The position numbers and the translations under genes are program-made. From an uncultured Bacilli bacterium (lineage in GTDB: Bacteria; Bacillota_I; Bacilli_A; RF39; UBA660): a stretch of 13,709 bases of DNA. The notes beneath the pieces are model-generated. The model saw nothing but the letters and a program-made list of their open reading frames with translations, was not told where the DNA came from and searched no databases. The stretch lies in the NCBI GenBank assembly GCA_947589375.1, contig CANQAO010000018.1, positions 1-13,709 on the forward strand. The letters are read 5' to 3'. Of this stretch, positions 6,038 through 13,658 are shown piece after piece. Every line of letters starts with the position of its first letter. Positions within the stretch are counted from its first letter, which is position 1.

Positions 6038-7432
6038 ATGAATTATGATGTAGTAATTATCGGTGCAGGCCCCGCGGGATTATTTACGGCCTATGAACTG
6101 ATCACTAAAAATAACAAATTAAATATTTTATTATTAGATCAAGGACGTTTTGCTCACAATCGTAATTGTCCAATGAAAAAAACACAAAAATGCGTTAATT
6201 GTCCAACATGTAATGTCTTATCTGGTTATGGTGGCGCCGGAACCTTTTCTGATGGTAAATTAAACTTTATCCCGAAAATCGGTAAAAGTGACTTATTTAA
6301 ATATATGGATGAAGATTCAGCCTATAAATTAATCGATGATTGCGAGGAAATATTTAAAAAGTTTGGTATGGATAGTGATGTTTATCCTTCTAATATGGAT
6401 GAAGCTTTAAAAATCAAAAGTAAAGTCGCTTTATTAGGGGCCAGACTATTACTTATCAAACAAAAACATTTAGGTAGCGATCATTTACCAAAATATATTG
6501 AAACTTTTACGAACTTTTTAATTGAAAAAGGTGTGCATGTCAAAGAAGCCGTCGAAGTTACCGATGTTCATAGTAAAGCTAAAGATAATCACGAAGTAGT
6601 GTGTTTAGAAAACGGAAAAAAGACCACTTATACAGCATCTAAAGTCGTGGTTGCTCCTGGTAGGACCGGTGCTAAATGGATTCAACAATTAGCGGACAAA
6701 TACAAAATACCATATTTATCTAAAAGTATTGAAATCGGTGTCAGAGTGGAAGTTAGAAAAGAAATCATGGAACAAATTTGTAATGTCATCTATGATCCGA
6801 CGATCTTTATTCATACCGATACCTATGGTGATGAAATCCGAACCTTCTGTACTAATCCTGGCGGTTTTGTGGCTAAAGAAAATTATTATGGTTATATCTG
6901 CGTCAATGGTCATGCTTTAAAAGATGTCAAATCGAATAATAGTAATTTTGCTTTCATCAGTAAAGTAAACTTAACTGAACCAGTAACTAATACGCGGGAA
7001 TATGGTGAAAGTATTGCGCGTATTGCCAACGTCTTAGGTGATGGTAAACCAATCATTCAAACTTTAAAAGATTTAAAACAATCAAGACGTAGTGAATGGC
7101 ATCGGATTGAAAAAGGTTTTATCACGCCAACTTTAAAAGATTGTGTAGCTGGGGACTTAGCTTTAGTTCTTCCACACCGCATCATCACTAACATCATTGA
7201 AGGACTAGAAAAATTAGATGAAATCATTCCCGGCGTTAACAATGGTGAAACTTTATTATATGGGCCAGAGATTAAATTCTTTAGTAACGAAATTGAAACC
7301 AATAATCAATTTAAATTAAAAGATTATGATGTTTACTTTATCGGTGATGGCGCTGGTAAAGCGGGAAATATCGTTACCGCGGCCGCTACTGGTTTAGTCG
7401 CAGCTAGAGATATCTTAGAAAACCAAAAATAA
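6038..7432 (+). CDS. FAD-dependent oxidoreductase of the COG2509 type (predicted dehydrogenase)
   Basis: The N-terminal Rossmann motif VVIIGAGPAGLFTAYEL (5-21) with the acidic residue at the end of the second strand (LLLDQG, Asp34) binds the ADP part of FAD. A second FAD motif near the C-terminus, VYFIGDGAGKAGNIVTAAATGLVAAR, closes the fold. Between them is a Cys cluster (Cys44, 52, 55, 58) directly before SGYGGAGTFSDGKLN, a combination I recognise from the uncharacterised 'NAD(FAD)-utilizing dehydrogenase' group COG2509. The cluster could bind metal or be redox active; the substrate is unknown. Length 464 aa is typical. AGGAGGGTGG precedes the ATG. It is a single-gene unit, followed by about 160 AT-rich non-coding bases before a terminator. 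Confidence 0.88.
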   Translation: MNYDVVIIGAGPAGLFTAYELITKNNKLNILLLDQGRFAHNRNCPMKKTQKCVNCPTCNVLSGYGGAGTFSDGKLNFIPKIGKSDLFKYMDEDSAYKLIDDCEEIFKKFGMDSDVYPSNMDEALKIKSKVALLGARLLLIKQKHLGSDHLPKYIETFTNFLIEKGVHVKEAVEVTDVHSKAKDNHEVVCLENGKKTTYTASKVVVAPGRTGAKWIQQLADKYKIPYLSKSIEIGVRVEVRKEIMEQICNVIYDPTIFIHTDTYGDEIRTFCTNPGGFVAKENYYGYICVNGHALKDVKSNNSNFAFISKVNLTEPVTNTREYGESIARIANVLGDGKPIIQTLKDLKQSRRSEWHRIEKGFITPTLKDCVAGDLALVLPHRIITNIIEGLEKLDEIIPGVNNGETLLYGPEIKFFSNEIETNNQFKLKDYDVYFIGDGAGKAGNIVTAAATGLVAARDILENQK

Positions 7433-7590
7433 TCTATATTTTGTAAAAATATTACCATTTCATATTTAAAATAAAGCAATATTTTATATAAAAAAACAAA
7501 AGAAAAATCAAAATTTATCTTAAAAATGTCAAGACTAGTCAACAAATGACAAGTAAAAGACATACATAAAATAAAAATATTTTCACATAA
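7433..7590. other. AT-rich non-coding gap before the DUF1003 gene
   Basis: This stretch has no gene of either strand. The only structured element is at 7527-7551, TGTCA...TGACA surrounding the palindrome GACTAGTC; on the minus strand this reads as two TTGAC repeats. No convincing plus-strand promoter for the DUF1003 gene was found. It probably is the 3' untranslated part of the oxidoreductase transcript. Confidence 0.4.
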
Positions 7591-7618
7591 TAACAATGCA
7601 TAAGCATTGTTATTTTTT
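7591..7618 (+). terminator. intrinsic terminator abutting the DUF1003 ribosome binding site
   Basis: TAACAATGC (7591-7599), loop ATAA, GCATTGTTA (7604-7612), then TTTTTT (7613-7618). The GGAGG of the downstream gene starts at the next base (7619). It probably ends the FAD oxidoreductase transcript, but its position means it also lies in the 5' leader of the DUF1003 gene unless a promoter overlaps it. Confidence 0.8.
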
Positions 7619-7628
7619 GGAGGTAAAC

Positions 7629-8126
7629 ATGGAAAAAAGAGAAATTGTTAAAAGATTAGTCAGTCAAAAATTAGATGAAAAAGAAAGAGATGAATTAATT
7701 GAAATGGTCGTTAATAATCCGATTGCCGTGGATGTCGATAAAGAAGAGGAAGAAAATATCACGTTTGGGGAAAAGATGGCCGATAGAATTTCCGCCATTG
7801 CCGGTAGCTGGTGGTTTATTTTATTTTTTATTCTCTTTTTAATTTTTTGGATTATCTTAAACGTCTATCTTTTAGAAGTTAAAATCGATCCTTATCCTTT
7901 CATTTTACTGAATTTAGTTTTATCATGTGTAACAGCGGTTCAAGCACCTATTATTATGATGAGTCAAAATAGAGATGCGAAAAAGGACAGCATGCGAAAT
8001 CAAAATGATTATATCATCGATTTAAAAAGTGAACTTATCTTAGAAGATTTACATCGGAAATTAGAACTGATATTAAAAAATCAAAGTAAACTTTTAGAAA
8101 TTTATGAAAAAGAAAAAGAGGATTAA
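7629..8126 (+). CDS. DUF1003 family membrane protein, 165 aa
   Basis: The core from KMADRISAIAGSWWFILFF through FDPYPF-like KIDPYPFILLNLVLSCVTAVQAPIIMMSQNR to DAKKDSMRNQNDYIIDLKSELILEDLHRKLE matches the DUF1003 signature. It has two TM segments (about 57-80 and 89-111), a charged amphipathic N-terminus and a helical C-terminal tail. The biochemical role of this family is not known. Start ATG 7629 is chosen over the upstream in-frame ATG at 7596 because GGAGG lies five bases before it and 7596 is inside the terminator stem. The stop at 8124-8126 overlaps the stop of clpB (8123-8125) on the other strand. No clear promoter. Confidence 0.9.
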   Translation: MEKREIVKRLVSQKLDEKERDELIEMVVNNPIAVDVDKEEEENITFGEKMADRISAIAGSWWFILFFILFLIFWIILNVYLLEVKIDPYPFILLNLVLSCVTAVQAPIIMMSQNRDAKKDSMRNQNDYIIDLKSELILEDLHRKLELILKNQSKLLEIYEKEKED

Positions 8127-8134
8127 ACCTCTTT
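8115..8134. terminator. bidirectional terminator shared by DUF1003 gene and clpB
   Basis: AAAGAGG (8115-8121), loop ATTAAA, CCTCTTT (8128-8134). The loop contains TTAA, which supplies the TAA stop codons of both convergent genes. The 7-bp stem is short and T-runs are brief, so efficiency may be modest. Confidence 0.6.
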
Positions 8135-10240
8135 AATAACAAATTCATCATTATATATATCAATCGTCACTTTCGAATTAAATTTAATTTTGTCATTGAT
8201 AATTGCGCCCGCAATTAAACTTTCCACATTACGGCTTATATATCTTTTAATTGGTCTTGCCCCATATCTTTCATCATAAGCATGATCAATTATATATTCT
8301 TTAGCTTTATCAGTTAATGATAAAGTTATTTTTTTGTCTTCAAGTCTTTCTTCGACTTCTTTAATAATTTTTTCTAAAATATCATAAACGACATCTTTTG
8401 AAAGCGAGTTAAAGATAATAATTTCATCTAAACGATTGATAAATTCGGGTCTAAAGGTGTGTTTTAATTCATTCATAACTAAATCATGACTATCCGCACT
8501 ATTTTCAAGAATATACTCACTACCTAAATTAGAAGTCATAATAATGATAGTGTTTTTAAAATCAACTGTACGACCTTGGGAATCAGTAATCCGGCCATCA
8601 TCTAGGATTTGCAATAAAATATTGAAAATATCTTTATGCGCTTTTTCGATTTCATCGAATAAGACAATACTATAAGGATTACGTCTCACCGCTTCAGTTA
8701 ACTGGCCACCATCATCATAACCGACATATCCAGGCGGCGAACCAATTAATCTAGCCACTGAATGACTTTCCATATATTCACTCATATCAATACGAATCAT
8801 ATGACGTTCATCATCGAATAATTCATAAGCTAAACTGCGAGCAATTTCCGTTTTACCCACTCCCGTTGGTCCTAAAAAGATAAAGGAACCAATGGGACGA
8901 TTGGGATCTTTAATCCCGGCACGGGCACGAATAATCGCTTCACTAACTAAATGAATCGCTTCATCTTGACCCTTAACTCTTTTTTGTAAATTTTCTTCTA
9001 AGTGGATTAATTTTTCTTTTTCCCCACCGACTAATTTATTAATGGGAATATGCGTCCATTTAGAGATAATTGAAGCAATGGATTCATCATTAACCGTATC
9101 ACTTAAAATAGCTGATTTATCTTCTTTTCTTAAAGTTTCCAGTTCTTTTTGTAATTGTGGTAAAGTTCCATGTCTTAAACGAGCGGCTGTTTCTAAATCG
9201 TATTTAGCTTCAGCTCTTTCAAGTTCATGATTCGCCTGTTCAATTTCTTCTTTTTTCTTGTTAATTTTATTATTGATGTTTTTTTCTTCTTCCCAGTCAG
9301 CTCTTAAAGTTTGCTCTTTCTCTTTTAGCTCACGAAGTTTAGTATCAATCTCAGCCAGTCTATTTTTAGAAAGCTCATCTTTTTCTTTTTTAATTGCTTC
9401 TCTTTCAATTTCAAGTCCCATTATTTTTCGAGTTAAAGTATCTAATTTAGTAGGTACTGATTCCATTTGTACTTTAATCGTGGCGCAGGCCTCATCGACT
9501 AAATCGATGGCTTTATCTGGTAAAAAGCGATCAGTTATATATCGGTCTGATAAAGTCGCGGCGGCTACTAAAGCATTATCTTTAATATTAACACCATGAT
9601 ATACTTCAAATCTTGGCTTAAGACCACGTAAAATGGTAATCGTATCAGCGACAGTTGGTTCACTTACTTGAACCTTTTGAAAACGTCTTTCTAAAGCCCC
9701 ATCTTTTTCGATATATTTACGATATTCATTTAAAGTGGTGGCCCCAATACAGTGAATTTCTCCGCGCGCCAGCATTGGTTTTAACATATTACCGGCATCC
9801 ATAGCCCCTTCAATAGCGCCAGCCCCAACAATCATGTGGATTTCATCGATAAACATAATAATTTCCCCATCGGAATCTTTAACTTCTTTTAAAACAGCTT
9901 TTAAACGATCTTCAAATTCGCCGCGATATTTCGCACCAGCAATTAAGGCCCCCATATCTAATTCCCAAATGTGTTTATTAAGTAAACTATTAGGGACATC
10001 ACCTTTAACAATACGGGCCGCTAGTCCTTCGACAATTGCTGTTTTACCAACTCCTGGTTCCCCGATTAACACGGGATTGTTTTTGGTTTTTCTCGATAAA
10101 ATACGGGTGATACTACGAATTTCTTCATCTCTGCCGATAACGGGGTCGACTTTATTCGCTTTCACATTTTCCGTAATATCGCGTCCATATTTTTCTAATG
10201 GGTTTTGTAAATTTTCTTCGTATCCAGTTTGTTCGTTCAT
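8123..10240 (-). CDS. clpB: ClpB-type disaggregase without N-terminal domain, 705 aa
   Basis: This is a hexameric Hsp100 AAA+ ATPase that threads aggregated proteins through its pore, with DnaK. NBD1 has Walker A GEPGVGKT (60-67), pore loop GAKYRGEF (Tyr105), Walker B IIMFIDEIH (127-135) and Arg fingers in ALERRF. A coiled-coil middle domain of about 120 residues (about 285-405), charged and heptad-like, is the ClpB type, not the shorter ClpC type. NBD2 has Walker A GPTGVGKT, pore loop GSPPGYVGYDDGG, Walker B SIVLFDEIEKAH, Arg finger RPEFINRLDE and sensor 2 GARPIKR. The usual 140-150-residue N domain is absent; NBD1 begins near residue 13 after GYEENLQNP. No ClpP-binding loop was seen. Start ATG 10240 has AAGGGAGGG upstream. 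Regulated by HrcA through the CIRCE at 10291-10317. Confidence 0.95.
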   Translation of the reverse strand: MNEQTGYEENLQNPLEKYGRDITENVKANKVDPVIGRDEEIRSITRILSRKTKNNPVLIGEPGVGKTAIVEGLAARIVKGDVPNSLLNKHIWELDMGALIAGAKYRGEFEDRLKAVLKEVKDSDGEIIMFIDEIHMIVGAGAIEGAMDAGNMLKPMLARGEIHCIGATTLNEYRKYIEKDGALERRFQKVQVSEPTVADTITILRGLKPRFEVYHGVNIKDNALVAAATLSDRYITDRFLPDKAIDLVDEACATIKVQMESVPTKLDTLTRKIMGLEIEREAIKKEKDELSKNRLAEIDTKLRELKEKEQTLRADWEEEKNINNKINKKKEEIEQANHELERAEAKYDLETAARLRHGTLPQLQKELETLRKEDKSAILSDTVNDESIASIISKWTHIPINKLVGGEKEKLIHLEENLQKRVKGQDEAIHLVSEAIIRARAGIKDPNRPIGSFIFLGPTGVGKTEIARSLAYELFDDERHMIRIDMSEYMESHSVARLIGSPPGYVGYDDGGQLTEAVRRNPYSIVLFDEIEKAHKDIFNILLQILDDGRITDSQGRTVDFKNTIIIMTSNLGSEYILENSADSHDLVMNELKHTFRPEFINRLDEIIIFNSLSKDVVYDILEKIIKEVEERLEDKKITLSLTDKAKEYIIDHAYDERYGARPIKRYISRNVESLIAGAIINDKIKFNSKVTIDIYNDEFVIKEV

Positions 10241-10276
10241 AATTATCCCTCCCTTGTTATATATCGCTCAATAACC

Positions 10277-10304
10277 ATTATACTCATCTTTTAGCACTTG
10301 TCAA
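10277..10304 (-). promoter_or_regulatory. clpB promoter
   Basis: Minus strand: -35 TTGACA (10299-10304), 16-base spacer, -10 TATAAT (10277-10282). The -35 lies within the spacer of the CIRCE operator, so bound HrcA would block RNA polymerase. Confidence 0.85.
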
Positions 10305-10317
10305 GGGCGAGTGCTAA
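10291..10317. promoter_or_regulatory. CIRCE operator (HrcA binding site)
   Basis: TTAGCACTT (10291-10299), nine-base spacer, GAGTGCTAA (10309-10317). This is the CIRCE inverted repeat with one deviation from the consensus (final T instead of C in the first arm). CIRCE is the site of the heat-shock repressor HrcA. It lies over the clpB -35, so clpB is predicted to be heat-induced. The divergent M14-type gene has its own promoter 38 bases away and need not be affected. Confidence 0.92.
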
Positions 10318-10354
10318 AAGATGTCAAATAAAGTCAAAGCGAAGGTGATAAACT

Positions 10355-10383
10355 TTGGTAAAAAATATAAAAGATGGTATACT
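10355..10383 (+). promoter_or_regulatory. promoter of the M14-type peptidase gene
   Basis: -35 TTGGTA (10355-10360), 17-base spacer, extended -10 TGGTATACT (TATACT at 10378-10383). The start near 10390 lies at the AGGAGGG (10390-10396) of the ATG at 10405. This excludes the in-frame upstream ATG at 10321. Confidence 0.7.
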
Positions 10384-10404
10384 AAATATAGGAGGGTTAT
10401 AGAT

Positions 10405-11928
10405 ATGATAGAAAATAATGTTAACGGCTACAATATCGATTATGAATTATTAACTTATCCCAAATTACAAGAAAAATTACAAAAAATTGTCAATAATTCA
10501 GACAACAAATTTCCAGTTACTAAACATGAACCACTTGGAAAAACTAATTGTGGTTTTGATATTGAACATTATAGTATTGGTAATGGGTTTAATCATATTT
10601 TAATTTTTGGTGGTTGTCATGCCAATGAAATTATTGGGGTTGATTATGTTACCCAATTTATGAATAATTTGGCCAAAGGTAATGGTAGTTTTGCTAATTT
10701 TGATGCCCAAAACTTTACCATTGATATTATTCCCTGTTTAAATCCTGAAGGTTTTGCGACAACAACTTATGCGCTTGATTCAATTACGAAAGATATGTCG
10801 AAAATAGAATTTGAAAATTTTAGTAAGCAATATTATTTAGCGTATCGTGAAGATAATGTCATGATTCGTGCCCTTAATAGATTAATTAATACCTTTTGTG
10901 AAAAATTTAATTTAGATTCTAAAATCGTAGCTAAAGATTTTTGGAAAGCTTTTAGTGGAATAGATAATGTTACGGTGGAAGACCTTGTCAATTATTTAGC
11001 AATTAGAAATATACCAAGATATGAACAAACTAAATTCCTTCATGGATTATGGTATGATACGTTTAAAGAAACAAATACTATTTCTTTAAAAAACAAACAT
11101 TTAGGAATGTTTGATGGGGTTACTTTAGATTGTATTCCCGAAACTGATGAAAAACACAAAGTTTTAAAAGCTAAGCTTAGTGAACTATACGCTAATGGTA
11201 ATTTTCCATTAAGTACGCTTGCCAATTTTTATGCGAATGCGGATGGTGTAAATTTAAACGATAATAATCCTAATTATTATAAAGAATTTAAAGAACGCAT
11301 AATAAATGAGAAAGTTATTCATGTTCCTATTGAAGCTAATATAAGCAAGTCAGTGCCTGGGCCAATAGGGATGCCTAACTATGATATGAGTGCACCATTT
11401 AAATTTGCGCCTGAAAATAGAGCTTTGTTAACTTTAGTTTCTAAATTGCAAGACCAAAATCAATTGCTTGCATCATTTAATTATCATGGGACAGGGGGAC
11501 TAGTGTATTTCCTACCTTGTTATGATACGGATAAAGATATGCCACGAACTTCCAATACACCATCGTTCTATGTTAATAGTTTGATTGCTACGGAGTATTC
11601 AAATACTATCGGTGAAGTTTATAAAAAGATGGAAAATACTGATAAAGATTCTAAAGAATTAGGTTATCGATATATGGGATATCCTGACCGAATCACGGGA
11701 ATTGGCGATTTAATGAGAAAAAAGAGTATGACATCTTTGTTAGTTGAATTATCGAAAATGGGCGGTAATCCACTTTCACCATATGGCGATAAAAATGGAA
11801 ATTATATGGAAACAATGGTTTCGAATTTTGAAGCATTAAGTAATTCATTTGACTCTATTTACCGTTATACATCAGTTTTATATGATACACAAAAGCCTGT
11901 AATGACTGATAGACGTTCAGTAAAAAGG
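10405..11928 (+). CDS. M14-type zinc carboxypeptidase-like protein with large insertion, 507 aa
   Basis: No signal peptide or TM segment, so probably cytoplasmic. M14 landmarks are readable in order: zinc-binding H-x-x-E in FGGCHANEIIG (His72, Glu75); IDIIPCLNPEGF (107-117), the 'NPDG' loop; GVNLNDNNP (281-289), the 'DLNRNFP' position with Asp in place of the usual Arg; third zinc ligand in SFNYHGTGG (His361); and catalytic Glu in TSLLVELS (Glu448). Between the NPEG loop and NLN motif lie about 160 residues (118-276), where ordinary M14 enzymes have a few tens: a mostly helical insertion without known domain. Start ATG 10405 is set by the promoter and AGGAGGG. Stop TAG (11929-11931). The gene is divergent from clpB. 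Substrate unknown; peptide or cell-wall peptide are family possibilities. Confidence 0.78.
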
Positions 11929-11946
11929 TAGAAAATCTACCTTTTT
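11922..11946 (+). terminator. terminator of the M14-type gene
   Basis: AAAAAGGTAGA (11922-11932), loop AAA, TCTACCTTTTT (11936-11946): a perfect 11-bp stem. It includes the TAG stop and last codons of the gene. Confidence 0.85.
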
Positions 11947-12002
11947 ATTATGCAGAAAGACTCTCATACATTTTTTGATATTATGCCTATTTTTTTTAAA
12001 AT

Positions 12003-12028
12003 TTGACATTTATAATTTTTGCTATAAT
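12003..12028 (+). promoter_or_regulatory. promoter of the two-TM protein gene
   Basis: TTGACA at 12003-12008 and a consensus TATAAT at 12023-12028, preceded by TGC (extended -10). The spacer is only 14 bases, short for a standard promoter, so the extended -10 may act alone with a less conserved -35. Confidence 0.5.
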
Positions 12029-12061
12029 AAGCGACGTTTTTATGGAAAGAGGGGATTTTAT

Positions 12062-12931
12062 ATGAATTTTAATGTTAAAAAGAAAGCTGTTATTGATGCA
12101 AAAAAACTGAAAAAATTAGGTGCTATATTAGTAGTGCCAGATGATTTGAGCGGTTATGATGATGAAGAATTAAAATCAATGAAAAAAGTTATCAAACAAC
12201 AAATAATTAGAAATGCTAAAAAAATATTGTTATGTGGTGCAGGGTTAATTGCTTGTTTAGGTATAATGTCTTTGCCGTTTGTTAGCCCAGGAATAATGGC
12301 GTCAATAATGGAGTCAATTACACATTGGATGGAGATGCCGGGTTTCATAGGTTTCATAGGCCTAGGGTGTGGTCTATTTCTACCATTTGTGGCTGGCATG
12401 GGTGTTCCATGCGTTGCACTTTGGTGTTTTGGTGAAATATACTTCGAGAAATATGTTGAGTTAAGCGACGGCATATATGATTTAAAACGACTTAATAAAG
12501 AAATTGGGAAAAATTTCACACGTAAAGGTAAGAGAAACAAAAATATTAAATCGAATGATAATGAAGAATATATTGTAAAAATGGCTGAACATGTTATAGG
12601 CTCTAATCCGAATATCGAAAAAGAAACAAATGAACTTTTAAATGAAGCTGAGGAAGTTTTAAAACAAGATGATAAAGAAAAATTAAATAAAAAACTTGAA
12701 GTCATTAATGAATTTGGTCAAAGTGGTGAATATGATCAAGCTATGATTGATAGTCAAAAAGAACAAGCCATTAAAGAATATCTAAATTCTACTATATCAG
12801 ATGGGTTAAATTACGCAGAGTCAGAGACAATCGCACTATTACAACAAGGTTTAGAAGAAGGAAGTATCGAAGATCAAATTAGTGAAGATTTGAATGAAGC
12901 TAAAGGAAAAGGCTTCCAAAAAACAAGATAG
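12062..12931 (+). CDS. unrecognised two-TM protein with charged helical C-terminus, 289 aa
   Basis: I do not recognise a family. Residues 1-54 are Lys-rich with an acidic stretch (DDLSGYDDEELK). Two hydrophobic segments follow (about 55-79 and 95-123), joined by a short loop and rich in Gly, Met, Cys and Pro; GFIGFIG comes from a 9-base tandem duplication. From about 145 to the end the protein is charged and helical, with Glu/Lys/Gln runs suggesting coiled coil or a cytoplasmic tail. The ATG at 12062 has AGAGGGGA eight bases upstream; the frame extends upstream to 11975 but that part lies across the promoter. Single-gene unit with promoter and terminator. Stop TAG. Function unknown. Confidence 0.7.
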   Translation: MNFNVKKKAVIDAKKLKKLGAILVVPDDLSGYDDEELKSMKKVIKQQIIRNAKKILLCGAGLIACLGIMSLPFVSPGIMASIMESITHWMEMPGFIGFIGLGCGLFLPFVAGMGVPCVALWCFGEIYFEKYVELSDGIYDLKRLNKEIGKNFTRKGKRNKNIKSNDNEEYIVKMAEHVIGSNPNIEKETNELLNEAEEVLKQDDKEKLNKKLEVINEFGQSGEYDQAMIDSQKEQAIKEYLNSTISDGLNYAESETIALLQQGLEEGSIEDQISEDLNEAKGKGFQKTR

Positions 12932-12949
12932 ATTTTTTCTATCTTTTTG
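12925..12949 (+). terminator. terminator of the two-TM protein gene
   Basis: AAGATAGA (12925-12932), loop TTTTT, TCTATCTT (12938-12945), then TTTG. The left arm contains the TAG stop. The T-run overlaps the -35 of the next promoter. Confidence 0.75.
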
Positions 12950-12975
12950 TGTATCCAAGAATAATGTGGTATACT
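12947..12975 (+). promoter_or_regulatory. sortase gene promoter, starting in the preceding terminator's T-run
   Basis: -35 TTGTGT (12947-12952), 17-base spacer, extended -10 TGGTATACT (TATACT at 12970-12975), the same -10 block as the M14-type promoter. The start near 12982 lies next to AGGAAGGCGG, so the in-frame ATG at 12977 cannot be the start. Confidence 0.65.
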
Positions 12976-12997
12976 TATGAAGAGGAAGGCGGATTTT

Positions 12998-13615
12998 ATG
13001 GAAAAACTAAGTAATAGAACGGTAGTCATTATTGGTTTTTTAGCTATTGGTATTGGTATTTTCTTACTCACCTATGACTATTTTACCGGTAAAAAAGAAA
13101 AAGCCTATGAAAAAATCAATATTTCGCTATATAGTGAACAAGATGGTGAGAAAATTGATAATACCCCGCAAAATATTGCTGCTGCCGACATCAGTACAAC
13201 GGTTGAACCTAGTAATGGTGGACAGTATTTAGGTATTTTAAAAATCGATAAAATTCATTTAGAACAGGGCTTTTATGATAAAGGTAATCCCCTTAATAAT
13301 GTCGGTAAATCGGTAACCCTATTAGATCCATCTAATTATCCTGATCAAAAAAATGGAAATACGATTTTAGTCGCCCATTCAGGTACTAGTTATTTGGGCT
13401 ATTTTCGAAATTTATATCAGTTAAATAAAGGCGATTTAGCCACAATTAAATATAAAGGTAACACTTATGTTTATAAAATAGTCAACATTTATAATGAAAA
13501 TAAAGATGGCGATGTGATGATTTATCGTAATAAAAACAAAACCACTTTAACCTTAATTACTTGTACTAAAAATAGTGATACTTTGCAGACTATTTATATC
13601 GCAGAATTGCAGTAA
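12998..13615 (+). CDS. sortase family transpeptidase, 205 aa, apparent Arg missing
   Basis: Sortases cut a sorting signal on exported proteins and join them to the cell wall or other subunits. An N-terminal TM segment (about 10-27, VVIIGFLAIGIGIFLLTY) anchors the protein with the catalytic domain outside. The domain shows YLGILKIDKIHLEQGFY, then the catalytic His in ILVAHSGTSYLGYF, then YQLNKGDLATIKYKGNTYVYKIV, and the catalytic Cys in TLTLITCTKNSD. Where most sortases have Arg about eight to ten residues after the Cys strand, this has TLQTIYIAEL, with Gln. The rest is normal, so it may be a variant subgroup. Start ATG 12998 has AAGGCGG five bases upstream. No protein with a clear LPxTG-type sorting signal lies in the window. 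Confidence 0.88.
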   Translation: MEKLSNRTVVIIGFLAIGIGIFLLTYDYFTGKKEKAYEKINISLYSEQDGEKIDNTPQNIAAADISTTVEPSNGGQYLGILKIDKIHLEQGFYDKGNPLNNVGKSVTLLDPSNYPDQKNGNTILVAHSGTSYLGYFRNLYQLNKGDLATIKYKGNTYVYKIVNIYNENKDGDVMIYRNKNKTTLTLITCTKNSDTLQTIYIAELQ

Positions 13616-13638
13616 AAACAACCATTGGTTGTTTTTTT
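13614..13638 (+). terminator. sortase gene terminator
   Basis: AAAAACAACC (13614-13623), loop ATT, GGTTGTTTTTTT (13627-13638). The stem begins inside the TAA stop of the sortase gene. Confidence 0.88.
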
Positions 13639-13658
13639 ATTTATAAGGAAAGTGCGTT

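Noticed and set aside
9258..9599. Long Ser-rich open frame opposite clpB, and similar frames opposite bipA
   Set aside because: They mirror the coiled-coil or domain coding sequence on the other strand and have no ribosome binding site or promoter; codon shadows.
10355..10402. A 15-codon TTG-initiated leader ORF after GAAGGTGAT (10341-10349)
   Set aside because: It overlaps the promoter, so it could be translated only from a further-upstream transcript for which no promoter was seen.
10321..10404. ATG at 10321 as start of the M14-type protein
   Set aside because: It precedes the promoter, whose -10 is at 10378-10383, and has no ribosome binding site. ATG 10405 has AGGAGGG.
11975..12061. N-terminal hydrophobic extension of the two-TM protein from 11975
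   Set aside because: The extension crosses the TATAAT promoter at 12023-12028; the ribosome binding site points to 12062.
12346..12363. 9-base tandem duplication (TTTCATAGG twice) as a functional repeat
   Set aside because: It only doubles GFI within a TM segment; two copies are not evidence of a repeat element.
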